From assembly GCA_024349245.1 (NCBI GenBank), contig JALDNG010000420.1, forward strand, positions 186,001-250,000: a DNA stretch of 64,000 bases, given 5' to 3'. Below are positions 12,878 through 24,300 of the stretch, piece after piece (the stretch's first letter is position 1; each line of letters opens with the position of its first letter). The DNA is from Neodontobutis hainanensis (Eukaryota > Chordata > Actinopteri > Gobiiformes > Odontobutidae). A model generated the notes under the pieces. That model had not been told where the DNA came from, made no database searches, and saw only the letters and a list, made by a program, of their open reading frames with translations. The position numbers and the translations under genes were made by a program.

Positions 12878-13081
12878 GAAAACCATTTAGGTGGCTTACT
12901 CTTTTTTGTCAAGAATGGTCAGACTTCACTTTCCATAGATAATGAGTTCACAGATCATTATGTGTACATATCGAAACTTCTAACATATTCAACACATCTG
13001 TTTTTCCTTCATAACATCAGTTTAAGCCTAATAGGAATTTTGTGCATTATTAATGAAAAAATATTTAACTCGAATATAAGC
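12878..13081 (+). CDS. Exon-like segment, unidentified
   Basis: A good acceptor (ctctctgatttcag) precedes 68 open codons beginning ENHLGGLLFFVKNGQTSLSI and ending at TAG 13082. The frame has a TGA immediately upstream of the acceptor, as expected if the exon starts here. No clear donor was found before the stop, and another frame is also open across the acceptor, so the boundaries are uncertain. The segment has Leu/Phe-rich helical stretches and no motif that I recognise. It may belong with the exons at 14.4-15.6 kb on the same strand. Confidence 0.3.
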
Positions 13082-13084
13082 TAG

Positions 13085-14390
13085 TTAACATCTGTTATTT
13101 TAGACAATGGTAATGATGTTATTAAATCTAACCGAAATCGTAAGTATCGAAGGGCTAGAAACATAAACACTAACTTTAAAGTCTCAAAAACACCCCATAG
13201 TTTATATTTCTATCAGTGAGAATGTGTACTCATAAATAATCAGCTTTTACCACATTATAGCTTAACCATTTTTTTTATAAAAGTAAATTTGTGTTTATTG
13301 GCTACCTGCACATACTTCTGTCCACAAATAAAAATTTTTGGTATCTAATAGTTTTAGAACTTATAAGTTTATTTTTGTTCAGTTTGGTTTATTATGTGTT
13401 AACAGGAAATTAGGATATCGATTGAAAAAGATTTAACATAATGATAAGTTTTATAAGGGGTGGCTTGCACAGTATGAGGATTTTGTATTTTTAGTATGTC
13501 CTCTTTTTCATCAAAATGGTATTTGCTTAACATATGAATACTACTGCTGTTAAACCTGTCATCATGCTCATTAGATTGTAGACGATAAGGATAAGTATAT
13601 ATTTTACTATGAAAACAGAGTAAAATAAATTTTTAAAACAAATCTGAGTTAAAATTACAACTATGTTCGTGAAATAAATTTAAAAATTAAATCTAAATAT
13701 ATTTGCAAATATTGAGGCGTATCTTGAGGATCAGTTGAAGATTATCGAAAGACTTAATGAATTCAAAATATTACTCTGGAAGTGTTATATTTATAAAAAT
13801 GTTTCAATTTGTGAAAGATACTTAGATATATTTGTGATAATTTTAAATTCAGAATTATGGTTATTTTTGGTTATTAAAGAATTTATTATTTATTTTGCAT
13901 TGTTTTTCTAATAATATTCACGACAAAAAACGACAAAAATGTCGAATACTTATATAATTTTAAATAAATAAAATATCCTTAGCTGCATTTTAAATTATGC
14001 AACCTAATCATAAACGTCCACAATTAATATTAGTCCTTTTAATAACTCATGCTATTTAAATCAAAGAAGTAAATTTGTAAAAAGGAGAACCATTTTGAAT
14101 CCCAATTATAGAATTCGATGCTTGAAACAAAATTTTTAATCCGAGGTATTTGAATTTTTTTAATTCTGTGATACATGCAGCAAATTCAAGCACTTTAGGC
14201 GATTTTGGGTGATGATTAAACTTTATAAATTAACTATTTAAACCATAATTTACTTTATAAAAAACATCAATATGAGGAAAAAACAATCCATGCTATATTT
14301 GACTGAGAAAGTCATGGTGGGGAGAGAGCAAGTTTTTCTTTTTTGGCACTTAATCTCATGAGGTTAATCAAACAAAATTTATGATTATAG
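13085..14390. other. Mixed AT-rich sequence, no exon resolved
   Basis: Contains several GT...AG pieces of about 20 nt around 13.1-13.2 kb, but no reading frame can be carried through them. Nothing else was supportable. Confidence 0.4.
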
Positions 14391-15150
14391 TTACTTTCTG
14401 CTGACAATTTATCATAATTTCTCATCAAAACACCTATATCAACATCATTCTGTGGGTAAACTTAAATATATTCAACTGGTAAAGTCAATCCATAAAAACA
14501 TATTATTTTCATTTTCTCATCATGAAGGAACATCAATGCCTGAACACGGCGTAATTAAGGAGTTTTTTTTGAATTTGCGAATTTATAAGGTATATCTTTT
14601 TCAAGTCTTATTATATTGCGGTATAATTTTCTTATGATTCTTTTTTGATTGACTAGGTAAAGCTTTTGATGCTTAATTTTTAACTCACTGTGAAAGTTCT
14701 AATATTCAATAATTATCACAAAGAGAAATAAATTCATTCCTGGTTTAAGAAAAAATCAATTAAATATTACTGAAAATTTATTTCAGAAACGCATGACACT
14801 TATAGACTTATCCATACATTTGGGTACAAAACAGCTTGAGTTAACAATCCATTTTCATTTAAGTAAATTATCTTTTGCTGGTTTAGATGAGGATATAAGT
14901 ATTGGAAGAACAACAGAGGTATATCAACATTATTAAATACATTTTAATGATGAAATGTGTTCTGAAGCTTTGAATTAAAAGAAGCTATGTTGATGGAAAG
15001 TATCAAAGTGGAATAACTTTAAATAAAATTTATATATTATTTGCGAAATCTTATAAATAATAAAATATTTTTTGGATTTTCAAATCACACGCATTTTCTT
15101 ATCACATTTGTTAATTTCAGATAAACTCAAACACCTCTCCCAATAAATAA
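14391..15150 (+). CDS. Probable 3' part of a spliced gene, unidentified
   Basis: Three segments join in frame. The first is 14391-14589, starting after a TAG acceptor and containing EGTSMPEHGVIKEFFLNL. The second is 14787-14918, after tttatttcag, containing KRMTLIDLSIHLGTKQLEL and FAGLDEDISIGRTTE. The last is 15121-15150, after ttaatttcag, ending SNTSPNK and TAA. All three junctions are phase 0. The two introns would be 197 and 202 nt, longer than in the kinase genes but within the range of the EGF gene. The middle exon could start further upstream, because its frame stays open to about 14706. An alternative ending at 15390-15635 is possible. The product looks helical and soluble; I do not recognise the family. 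Confidence 0.35.
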
Positions 15151-15389
15151 ATTACAATGATACTTGATTTAGATTTAAATATGGAACATTTTTTTAACAC
15201 TAAAGCTCTCTTTATATATATAGATATATATTTCATATACGTTACCCAAAGCTTTTGTATTTTTAACATCTTAATTTCAAGAAATAACTTAATATTTAAA
15301 GTAAAACCAATATTTCTTTTCTTTTTAAAGTTGAAAATTTTGATTCACTTGATATTTGAAAGGAAAAGAGGTTGAATTTTTGACAAAAG

Positions 15390-15635
15390 TATTTTGAATT
15401 ATTTGAAACTTTACGGGGCATAAATCTTGTAAGTAAATTTCAAATCTTCTTGACATGGATTTGCCAAATATCGATTGCGATATCTGAAGTTATCAACCAC
15501 TATCATCGAGTCAATTATCCAAGAGGAGTTCAGTTATCGGAGTTGGATAATAAAATTGCAGTAACTTGTTTAAGCATGATAAAATCACAGGATAAAAAAT
15601 TCAACAAGACTTCTGTGGAACTCAAACAACATTAA
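15390..15635 (+). CDS. Possible terminal exon, unidentified
   Basis: Open for 81 codons from an acceptor-like gacaaaag to TAA, reading YFELFETLRGINLVSKF at the start and RVNYPRGVQLSELDNK in the middle, with a Lys-rich end. A TGA lies just upstream in the same frame. It starts in phase 0 and could therefore be spliced to the donor at 14918 instead of the short terminal exon at 15121. The candidate acceptor has a weak pyrimidine tract. Function unknown. Confidence 0.3.
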   Translation, partial: YFELFETLRGINLVSKFQIFLTWICQISIAISEVINHYHRVNYPRGVQLSELDNKIAVTCLSMIKSQDKKFNKTSVELKQH

Positions 15636-16129
15636 ACGATAAATTAAATTTTAGTTGACGAATTATTTAAATTATCCAATTTTTAATCTATGAACTATTT
15701 TATTTCTTAATTATGTATGCTAAGCCTTCATTTATTATGTGTTTTTATCATCAACATTTTTCATTTTATTTTAAACTTAAATTAAACATTTCCTAAATGA
15801 TGTCCTTTTTTTAAATTCATCCTTTCTAAAATTAAGAAATAAACGATTTTAGTATTTTTAGTACTTCGAATATATTACATTTCTGCATTTAATTAAACTT
15901 TATATGTATTATTTAGATTTAATATTTAATTACTTGGCTGCTCATATCTTAAAGTATCATCAGAATTTTCCCCTTTTAGAATTTTAAACTGATTTGATTT
16001 TTAATTCATTCTTAAAAATTAAATTTATAAACGAAAATAAAATTCAAAATTTAAATTTCAAAGCTGATAAAACTGTGGGAGATGTATAGATAATAAAAAT
16101 ATTTTGATTTTACGTCAATCACATCTTTT
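15636..16129. other. AT-rich intergenic sequence
   Basis: No supportable feature. Confidence 0.5.
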
Positions 16130-16400
16130 AAGAGCAAGGTTAAGTCATATATATCAGGGCTTCTTCCAATTGAATCTTACTGCTATCTTACACGCTTCAG
16201 TAAATTTCAACTAACTAGGTTCCGCCTTTCAGTGCTTTACCATTTACAGCAATTTTTTCTTGTGTAAACAAAAGGTATTGGATTGTTTTGGGGTTTCCTT
16301 TCCCCTAAAATAATCATCCTATCATCTGTCCTTTAGTGTAACAGTACATCTCTGGCACTAGTTAGCATGGATTAAATATTCGTAATTTGACATCAGAAAT
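16130..16400. other. GC-richer island of unknown nature
   Basis: About 270 bases stand out by base composition from the AT-rich surroundings. On the + strand a piece beginning GFFQLNLTAILHAS can be joined across a 19-nt GT...AG stretch to a longer open segment (about 16221-16306), but this rests on one unusually short intron. It may be an exon relic, an old repeat or a non-coding RNA. I cannot decide. Confidence 0.2.
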
Positions 16401-19400
16401 AGACTTTTGCTTTTAAATATTTATGTACTTATTTTTTTAAACTGATTTCAAAATCTCATTTGAATTTACTATTTATACGTGATTTAATTCCAACCCAAAA
16501 TACTCATTCTTCAAATTTGAGGGAATGATTATTACCGAGTTGCAGAAATATTATAAAAAACTTCTCATATTTTGATTGTTTGTTGAATGATAAAACAATA
16601 TCTGTGCATCACTCCACTAAATATGTATTTAAAGAGTGAATCATCCAAATTAATTACAATATTTTCTGATTTAGAAATCATCAAATTTGCCAATTTTTTG
16701 AAAACTAATTAATAAGTGACTCATGTTGTACTAAATTCAAAAGTGTAGTTAGTTAACCTTTTATGTCGCGTTTAAATACATTTTATAAAATAAAACCAAA
16801 CAATAAAAGGAATTTATTTTTTAATTTTCGTGTACGTAGAATGTAGAAAAATATTTTTAGCTTCATTCATAGAACTAAAATTATTCAAAATAACGGTCTC
16901 AAAAAATTTGATTCGGTAATATTAAAAATAGTATTATAAACGATTATACAATGATTTAAAGTCAAAATATTTATCTATCATCGAAAAAAATGGATGGACT
17001 TAATGAATTAAAAAAAATTTCTCATTTTCTGGCTTGTTGAAAGATTAAAAAAACAATGCATAGTTAAAATATTACGATTCAAAACTTTGAGAAATTTCCT
17101 TATTTTTTAAATGTTAAAATGAATATATACTTTCATCAAATCGATAGAAAATTGGAATATAAATAGAATGAATAAATTCAAAATCAGAATTATTTAGTTT
17201 TAATCTTAACACCACATGGACAAATAAATTTTGTATCCTTATGATTTGAGTTAAAATTGTTGTTTTGTGATGCATTTTATTTTCTTGAGCATTATCTTAA
17301 TGGGAGTAACAATATACAGAAAACGTCGAAGTTTTATTACTCAAGATTAAGAAGGCTTTCGTAAAGAAACACTACTGTTAATATTTAAAATTTTAAGGAG
17401 CCTCGAAATTTTAAATACTTATTTTAAGATTTTAATCTCTTATATTCTTTTTTCACATGGCATATTTGTTTTATTGATCAAAATCCAGAAGATCTTTCTT
17501 TTATCAGGTTATCATTATATCTCATTATCCTTCATAAAGAAGTTGTTATTTTCTTTTCATAATCAAATTATATTTATTTAACATCAATGTGGTGTACAAT
17601 TCAATAGAATAACTCTAAACTAAAAATATTGTGAAATTTCTTTTTTTTTCTAAAATTTAAAGAAACAAAGAAGAAACAGCTAATATTTGAAAAGCTGTTT
17701 TTGACATTTATTAGTAGAATATTGATCCCATTGTTTCTGAAAATGTAATTCTTTGGCATCATTTTTTTGAAGAGTTTATCTGGATGATTGTCTAAAATCA
17801 TTTTTTTAACTATTTTTTTAAGCTTTTTCTACTCTTTTGTTTATATAGGTTTTTAAACAGGTTTTATTTTTTTTCCCAAAATATAATTTTTATAGGGATA
17901 AAATAATAATTAAAAAAAATATTGAATGAATTTTAACAAGAACAGAACTAATTGAGATAAAATCCAATCCCGAGAATTAAAATTGAAAATGCACTATTTT
18001 ATATAATTTTGAGATATATCAATATATGAAAACGAATTTCTATCCTTAGCACCTTAAGGTAAATTTTTTGATTGATATTCGCATAAATTTGTCAAGTTAA
18101 GATGAAATTACATCCCATAATATTGTAAGATATATCGATGAAGATTTAACAGCTATGCTTAACAGATAAACATAAACTCCAAATGAAACGAAGATATGAT
18201 TTTGTTCTGTGAAATTGTAGTTCTTACCCATTCATATATATAATGGCCTATATTTTAATGATCGAATAAACGTTTTAGACCGAATTATTTGATATTTTAT
18301 GTTGACTGTGTTTATTTTCCATATTTAAACATGTTTATTTTTTGAAAATTATGTTATAAATTTTAAAATAGTGAATCAACTATATTTAACATGTCAGTAC
18401 ATTTTTATCTTAAAATTTTTCAAATTATAACTATTTTGAATTTTTATACAATATGTTCGTTTACTGTTAATAAAATATTGTAAATCACTAATTCTGAATA
18501 TTATAAAAACAATTCATTGTAGTTTTTCAGTTAAAGAAAAAATATATTCATGCTAATTTCTTATCCACAACATAAAATCAAAATACCCCTTATTTTTTCA
18601 TTTTTAAAAGGAACGCCAAATGTTATCCATTAAAACATTTTTAAAATTATTTGTTCATATGAGAAATTCGATCTACGAGATAAATAATCATGTAAATGTA
18701 GGGATAAGATACATAACAGCTGACAAGCTTATTTTTACTCTAGTTTAAGTTTTTATTTTTATAATTTTAATATACAATATCAGTATGGCATGAGATTAAT
18801 CTCAAAAATGGTTATTTTAAGGGTAGATAATGCGGTAAAATAAGTCAGTTCATAATTTACAAAAATTTGTTTTGAACATGTTCAAACTTAACTTTTTTGA
18901 ATTAGGAGATTTAAGTATGGGTATTAGATTTAATTTATGGTATTTTTGACCAAACATTTTATAAATCCAAATAACTGTTTGAAAATTTTGTGATAATTTT
19001 AACAAATAATAAATTTAAATTTTCTGTTTAGTTATAACAATAAACTTAAATGTAATTTTATAAATGTATTTATAATTATTTTGACTTAAATATAATTCCA
19101 AAAATTAACGAAATTGAATTTTGTCTTTAATCATCAACTTAGGTTTTGAATTTAATCTATCAACTGTCAATTTATCGATTTAAAAGATTAAAAGAAGACT
19201 ATATTTATTTAAATGCGTTATATCACGAAAATTAATCCTACTTATTATAACAGATTAGTCTTTGTATATTTATAATCAAAAACTTCCATTAAAACACTTT
19301 AAAGCATATATTTAATCATGAGAATATCTAAGAAATAACAAGATTTCAAATAATCAACCTTAATAATTAATTTAGACATTTTAAATAAGTTATAATTTTT

Positions 19401-20106
19401 TAGAAATGTTTGAAGAATTTTAATACGTCCTTCATTAAAACCGTCATCATGTAGTTCTGAAAGTAAAAATATATTTGATTTACTCTATTTTTATTAACTT
19501 ATATTTAAAGATAAATTCATATCTGCAGATTGCGCTTGCTCAAATTTAATATTATGCTTTTTCAAATGTTTTAAAATACATTTTAAGCTTGATCTAATCG
19601 GGAGTTATGATATTCATGTCTAATGAACATTTTTTTTAATTTAAAATTTATTTTCAATTTTATTTTATCTGCCTAATTTTCCAATAAAACCACTTGAAAA
19701 ATATAAAAACGTTAAAAATATATTTATTGAATGCAAAAGACGCAAATAATAATTTAAAAACAGAACGTTATTTTGACTTATGTTAAACTTTATTCAGCAA
19801 ATTAAAAGTATTAAAATAACAATTTTATTGAATATACTTCATTTAAGAGTCCATTATAACCGTTTAAATATGTTTGAGAATTAATAATATCAAGTTGTCA
19901 AGTAAATTAATTAAAGATTATAAATTATCTTTCAATATTTCTCAACTTTTGTATTTATCTATTCTTAAATATGAGAAGAGTTAAAAACTAACGAATTTAA
20001 TAATGGAAATGCTTCATTTTAACAACTATATTAATTTTAATTCCAAAATTAATATCCACCAAAGATTATATATCATAAATTCAACAATTCTTTTAACTCT
20101 TTTTAT
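16401..20106. other. AT-rich desert
   Basis: No exon chain, RNA gene or repeat supported. A 66-codon frame on the minus strand (17601-17801) is at chance level. Confidence 0.55.
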
Positions 20107-21346
20107 ATGATGAGTTCAACAACTCTGTCAAAGAAGACGATTCAAAGAAATTTATCAGTTTCACATAATGTAATGAACCATATTTTTACGTTGTCAAATA
20201 ATTTCACAAATATACATTATATAGGAGAAGGATCTTATGGAATAGTTGTGTATGATTTTGCGTTTATCTGTAGAGGGGCTTATGATGTTCTAAACAACCG
20301 AGACGTTGCAGTTAAAAAAATGTGTCCTTTTATGTGTTACACATATTCTGTTAGAGCCCTTAGAGAGATTAAATTTCTCATCAGTTTTGATCACGAAAAC
20401 GTATGTCTTTATGATATAAAGATCATAAAATTATACGATATTACATTAAACCCTGATATAAATAAACATGTGAGTGAAATATATCTTGTGTTTGAAAAAA
20501 TGGAAACCGATCTTGCGAAAATCTTGAAAGATCGTCAACTTGAGCCTGAATATATATGTTATTTCGCATATCAAATTCTGAGAGGTTTAAAGTATCTGCA
20601 TTCCGCAAACATTGCACATCGTGACTTGAAACCAAGTAACCTCCTTATAAACTCTGATTGCGATCTGAAAGTACATTTGTATGAATATAGATATGTGATC
20701 TAGGAATGGCTCGTGTTTCACTTCCCTATAACATAGATTGGGCAATAATGACAGAGTATGTGGCTACTAGGTGGTACAGAGCTCCAGAAATAATGATAAA
20801 TTCAAGGTGCTACGACTTCAGTGTGGATATCTGGAGCTTTGGATGCATATTGGGAGAGATGATGTATGGTCGACCATTATTTCAAGGCCAACATTGTGAC
20901 TAGGTTTTCATTTATTATAGATATTCATCAATTAGAACTAATTCTTAAATTTGTCGGATCTCCATCGTTTGAAGATATGAGATACATACAAAACGAGAAA
21001 GTATTTATATTTTTAACAAGGCTCGCAAATTTCTCAGCAAACAATGCAAATACAAGAAGGTCGATTATCAAAATATTTTCAGAGGAGCAGGATATAAAGG
21101 TTAAGTCAAAAGTAATTTTAGAAATAGATTTGATCGATCGCTGTCTTACCTTCATTCCTATCCGACGATACAATGTTAGAAATTGCATCAGCCATCCATA
21201 CGTAAATGAATTTCACGATGAAAACGATGAGGTGTGATATTTGATCGAACAAGCCCATTTATCCATACAAGTTTAAGATACATGAAGACGTTGGAGGAAA
21301 TATTCCACACAATACCATTCGTCGTATTAAATCAACACAAATCTAG
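20107..21346 (+). CDS. erk-like: ERK-type MAP kinase A, complete, eight exons
   Basis: Exons 20107-20249, 20274-20400, 20422-20670, 20691-20895, 20921-21000, 21021-21099, 21122-21231 and 21254-21346 sum to 1086 nt, giving 361 residues; human ERK2 has 360. The seven introns are 20-25 nt, all GT...AG. Key sites: Gly loop GEGSYG 40-45, ATP lysine in VAVKK at 62, helix C Glu 79, HRDLKPSN from 156, activation TEY 194-196, TRWYRAPE 199-206, then the MAPK insert and an acidic common-docking end (FHDENDE). The TEY motif and APE-proximal sequence place it in the ERK1/2 group, phosphorylated by MEK and acting on Pro-directed Ser/Thr sites (family knowledge). The metal-binding motif is DLG instead of DFG at 176-178, a substitution found in some active kinases. 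Relative to MAP kinase B it has about 22 extra amino-terminal residues. All key catalytic positions are present, so I expect an active enzyme. Confidence 0.95.
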
Positions 21347-24300
21347 AAATGATATTTTCTGAAATTGCAAAATGCTCTGAAATAAACTCAAATTTATGAT
21401 ATTAATTTTTGATAAAGTTAAATGTTGATTTGAGAATATTTGTGATTAAAATTGATCATTTTTGAAATTAGTTGAACTTGTCAATAATCCAAAATTTTTA
21501 TAATTATATATTAATGACTTTAAGTATCACTTAGTAATTTCGAACATTTATAATTATTCAAATGAAGTGTCAAAAATTATTTTTAAGATGATATCTCTTT
21601 AATTTATTCTCACAAAATTTAATTTTTGATTATATAGACAAAAACTTGATATTGTTGAATTTCACTCAACATTCAAATTCTTTGAGTTTTATCATGTTCT
21701 CTTCTATGTTCTACTGAAATTTTTTTGTGATTTTGATCTCAAATGCTATATATGCAAAAATAGTTGTAAAATTAACAATATTTGGGTTTAGTTGTGCTCC
21801 GTAATGTTTTTCAAAAAATTATTCCATTTTGAAAGTTATCGAACATAAATTTTTAACTCAATTGAGTTTAGAGTTTTAGACAGATGGATATTGAATAGCC
21901 TCATCTGATTCAAATCGACACCTAAACAAAACACCTTCAAATATTAAGATTTTTATTTCTGAATTTGTGAAAAATAGTTTAAATTTAATTAAAATCTGTT
22001 AAACTTTTTTTTCGATTTCGTTCCCCCTCTTATCAAAGTTAAAGTTTCACACTGTGGAAATAAAAGGCTTTATGATTACTCTTGAAATATGACGATGATC
22101 TGTAATATTTTTATTTAGGTAAATTTCTTTTTCGAAATTGAATGATTTTTTTTGAGTCAATCGAAATTATGTTTATATATACCAAATAATTTTTGTAGTT
22201 TTGATGTATTTTATGAGTTTATTTAAAATTTCTTCTTGCAAAAACTGTGAAATGTAATTTTTGAAATATAATATTCCTCTGGTAATTAAGAACTACCCAA
22301 TATCATTTTAATGTTTTAAAAAGAACAGAATTAAAAAAGGAGATTAATGAAGCATATTTAAGAAGTTCTCTCATATTCAATACTAAATTGACATCAAACT
22401 TGAGATTTACAATTTTTGTCAAAATTGAAAAATGCATTGTAATTTGAACTTAAAAAATAAAAAGAATTTGATCAATATGTTTATATTAAGTTCGTGGCGT
22501 GAGTCAGGCGTTTTATTCTTCATCGTCGATTGATAATTAATACATTTCTAACATACAACTAAAATGAAATGAAAAGGTGTTTTAAGGTTATTTAGGTAAT
22601 TTTAACTGCCCTTAAATTTTGAAATTAACTATGTTTCTCAAGATATCAAGAAGAGATTTATAAACAGCCAGGAAGAAAATAAACTTTATAATTCTTTTAA
22701 AAATTAAAGATCAAAGATATTGTGCTGATAAAAACATAAATTAACGATAAACTCGACATGTTTTTTGCTGTCAATAAATCCATGAACATCATTCATCTCA
22801 AAAGCTATGAGTAAATAAATATTAATTATATCTATAAGTATAAAATATGAAAATTCAAGAAATTTATCAGAAATTGAATGAGAAATGTAAGATTTTCAAA
22901 ATATATTTTGAAACGATTTTTTGTATAAATGAAAAGCATAAACGACAATTAACATTATTGATTTTTAAACATCGGTATAAAAGCTATAATTGGTAAATGT
23001 TTTATTTTCGGGAAAGTTAGAAACTGTAAAACCAAAGATTTTTTGTTCAAACTGTAGTTTTTATATACATTAAAAAATAAAAAATTTTAATTTCCGAATT
23101 TTGATAAAATTAACCCAGCCAAAATTCTACAAAATTAAGTCATAATTCCAGTCGTGTTTAAATTTAATTCGACAATATTTTAAAATTTTTATAACTTAAA
23201 TCGTCTAAAATTATTATTTGACGATAACTATAAAAGGGAATGCATTTTATAGAATCTAAATATGTATCGGTAGTTATTTGATGAAATTAAAACCACGTAT
23301 TAACCGGTTATTGATAAAATTGCGTCAATTATGCTATAGGACAAGCATTTCCACGGAAAAATCATAATAAGCCAGTCATCAACATTGGAAAATGAATTAT
23401 TATGTTTAATTAAAAAATATTTAAATTAATTTATCACTAATATTTAACTTTATGATCACTATATAATGAATATCACTTCTAAATTCGTCACTCAAAACTG
23501 TTACTTTTTTTAAATCAAACACTATTTTTTTAAGATTCGAAAATCATTTAATAAACCTCGAAACATTGAAAGATAAGACCTCCCCTTTGTAAATATACAT
23601 TAAAAATTTTATACACATAAATATATCTCCCTAGCATTAAAAATATACTAGAAATAGTAAATGATTGAAAAATGAAACATATCATCAAAAACGAATTAAA
23701 TCTATTTCATTTTGAGTTAAGAAACATCTTGAAAAAATAAATGACCTTCTTTATGATTTAGTGTTATAATTTTGTAATAATTATAAAATAATCATTTACT
23801 CGTTTGTCATGATTCAGATAATTGTTAAAGTATCATAAAAATTTAAAAACTAAGTTGTAAATTAAGTTATATTTTTGAAGTGAATTATCATTTTCAGCTG
23901 AAATTAATTTTTTAATTCACCAAATTCGTGTAAAAGCTCATCTAATAATAATTCTGGATTACGATTTCCTATGTTATTATCAACAGAAAATAAATTAATC
24001 AAACATAATTTTTTTCACTTATCTTGATATTGATGAGTCATATATGTTTGATATGGTTCTGTGTGTATTCAATTCAGTAATTAAAAATTTAGACCAATCA
24101 AAATCAACCAAAATAATAAAAACTATAAATTTTCAAAATGGTCATCATGAAAAATTTCATGCTTCAATTGCTTTCATTTTTTTGTGATAATCGTAAAAAT
24201 AACAAAAGTTTGTTTCAAATTAAACTGTAACCTTCAAAGGTTTGTTTGAAATTATTTTCCTAAAAAACAATCTGTGCTGAAAACAAAATTAAGACAATTA

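Noticed and set aside
14452..14637. Gene starting at a GTG at 14452
   Set aside because: Nuclear animal genes start at ATG. The frame is better read as an exon entering at 14391 and leaving at the donor after 14589.
20107..20703. MAP kinase A as a truncated pseudogene split into several frames
   Set aside because: Removing seven 20-25 nt introns gives a continuous 361-residue ERK with all motifs, so the apparent breaks are introns.
20441..21188. Minus-strand frames opposite MAP kinase A
   Set aside because: Antisense shadows of the kinase exons without any domain.
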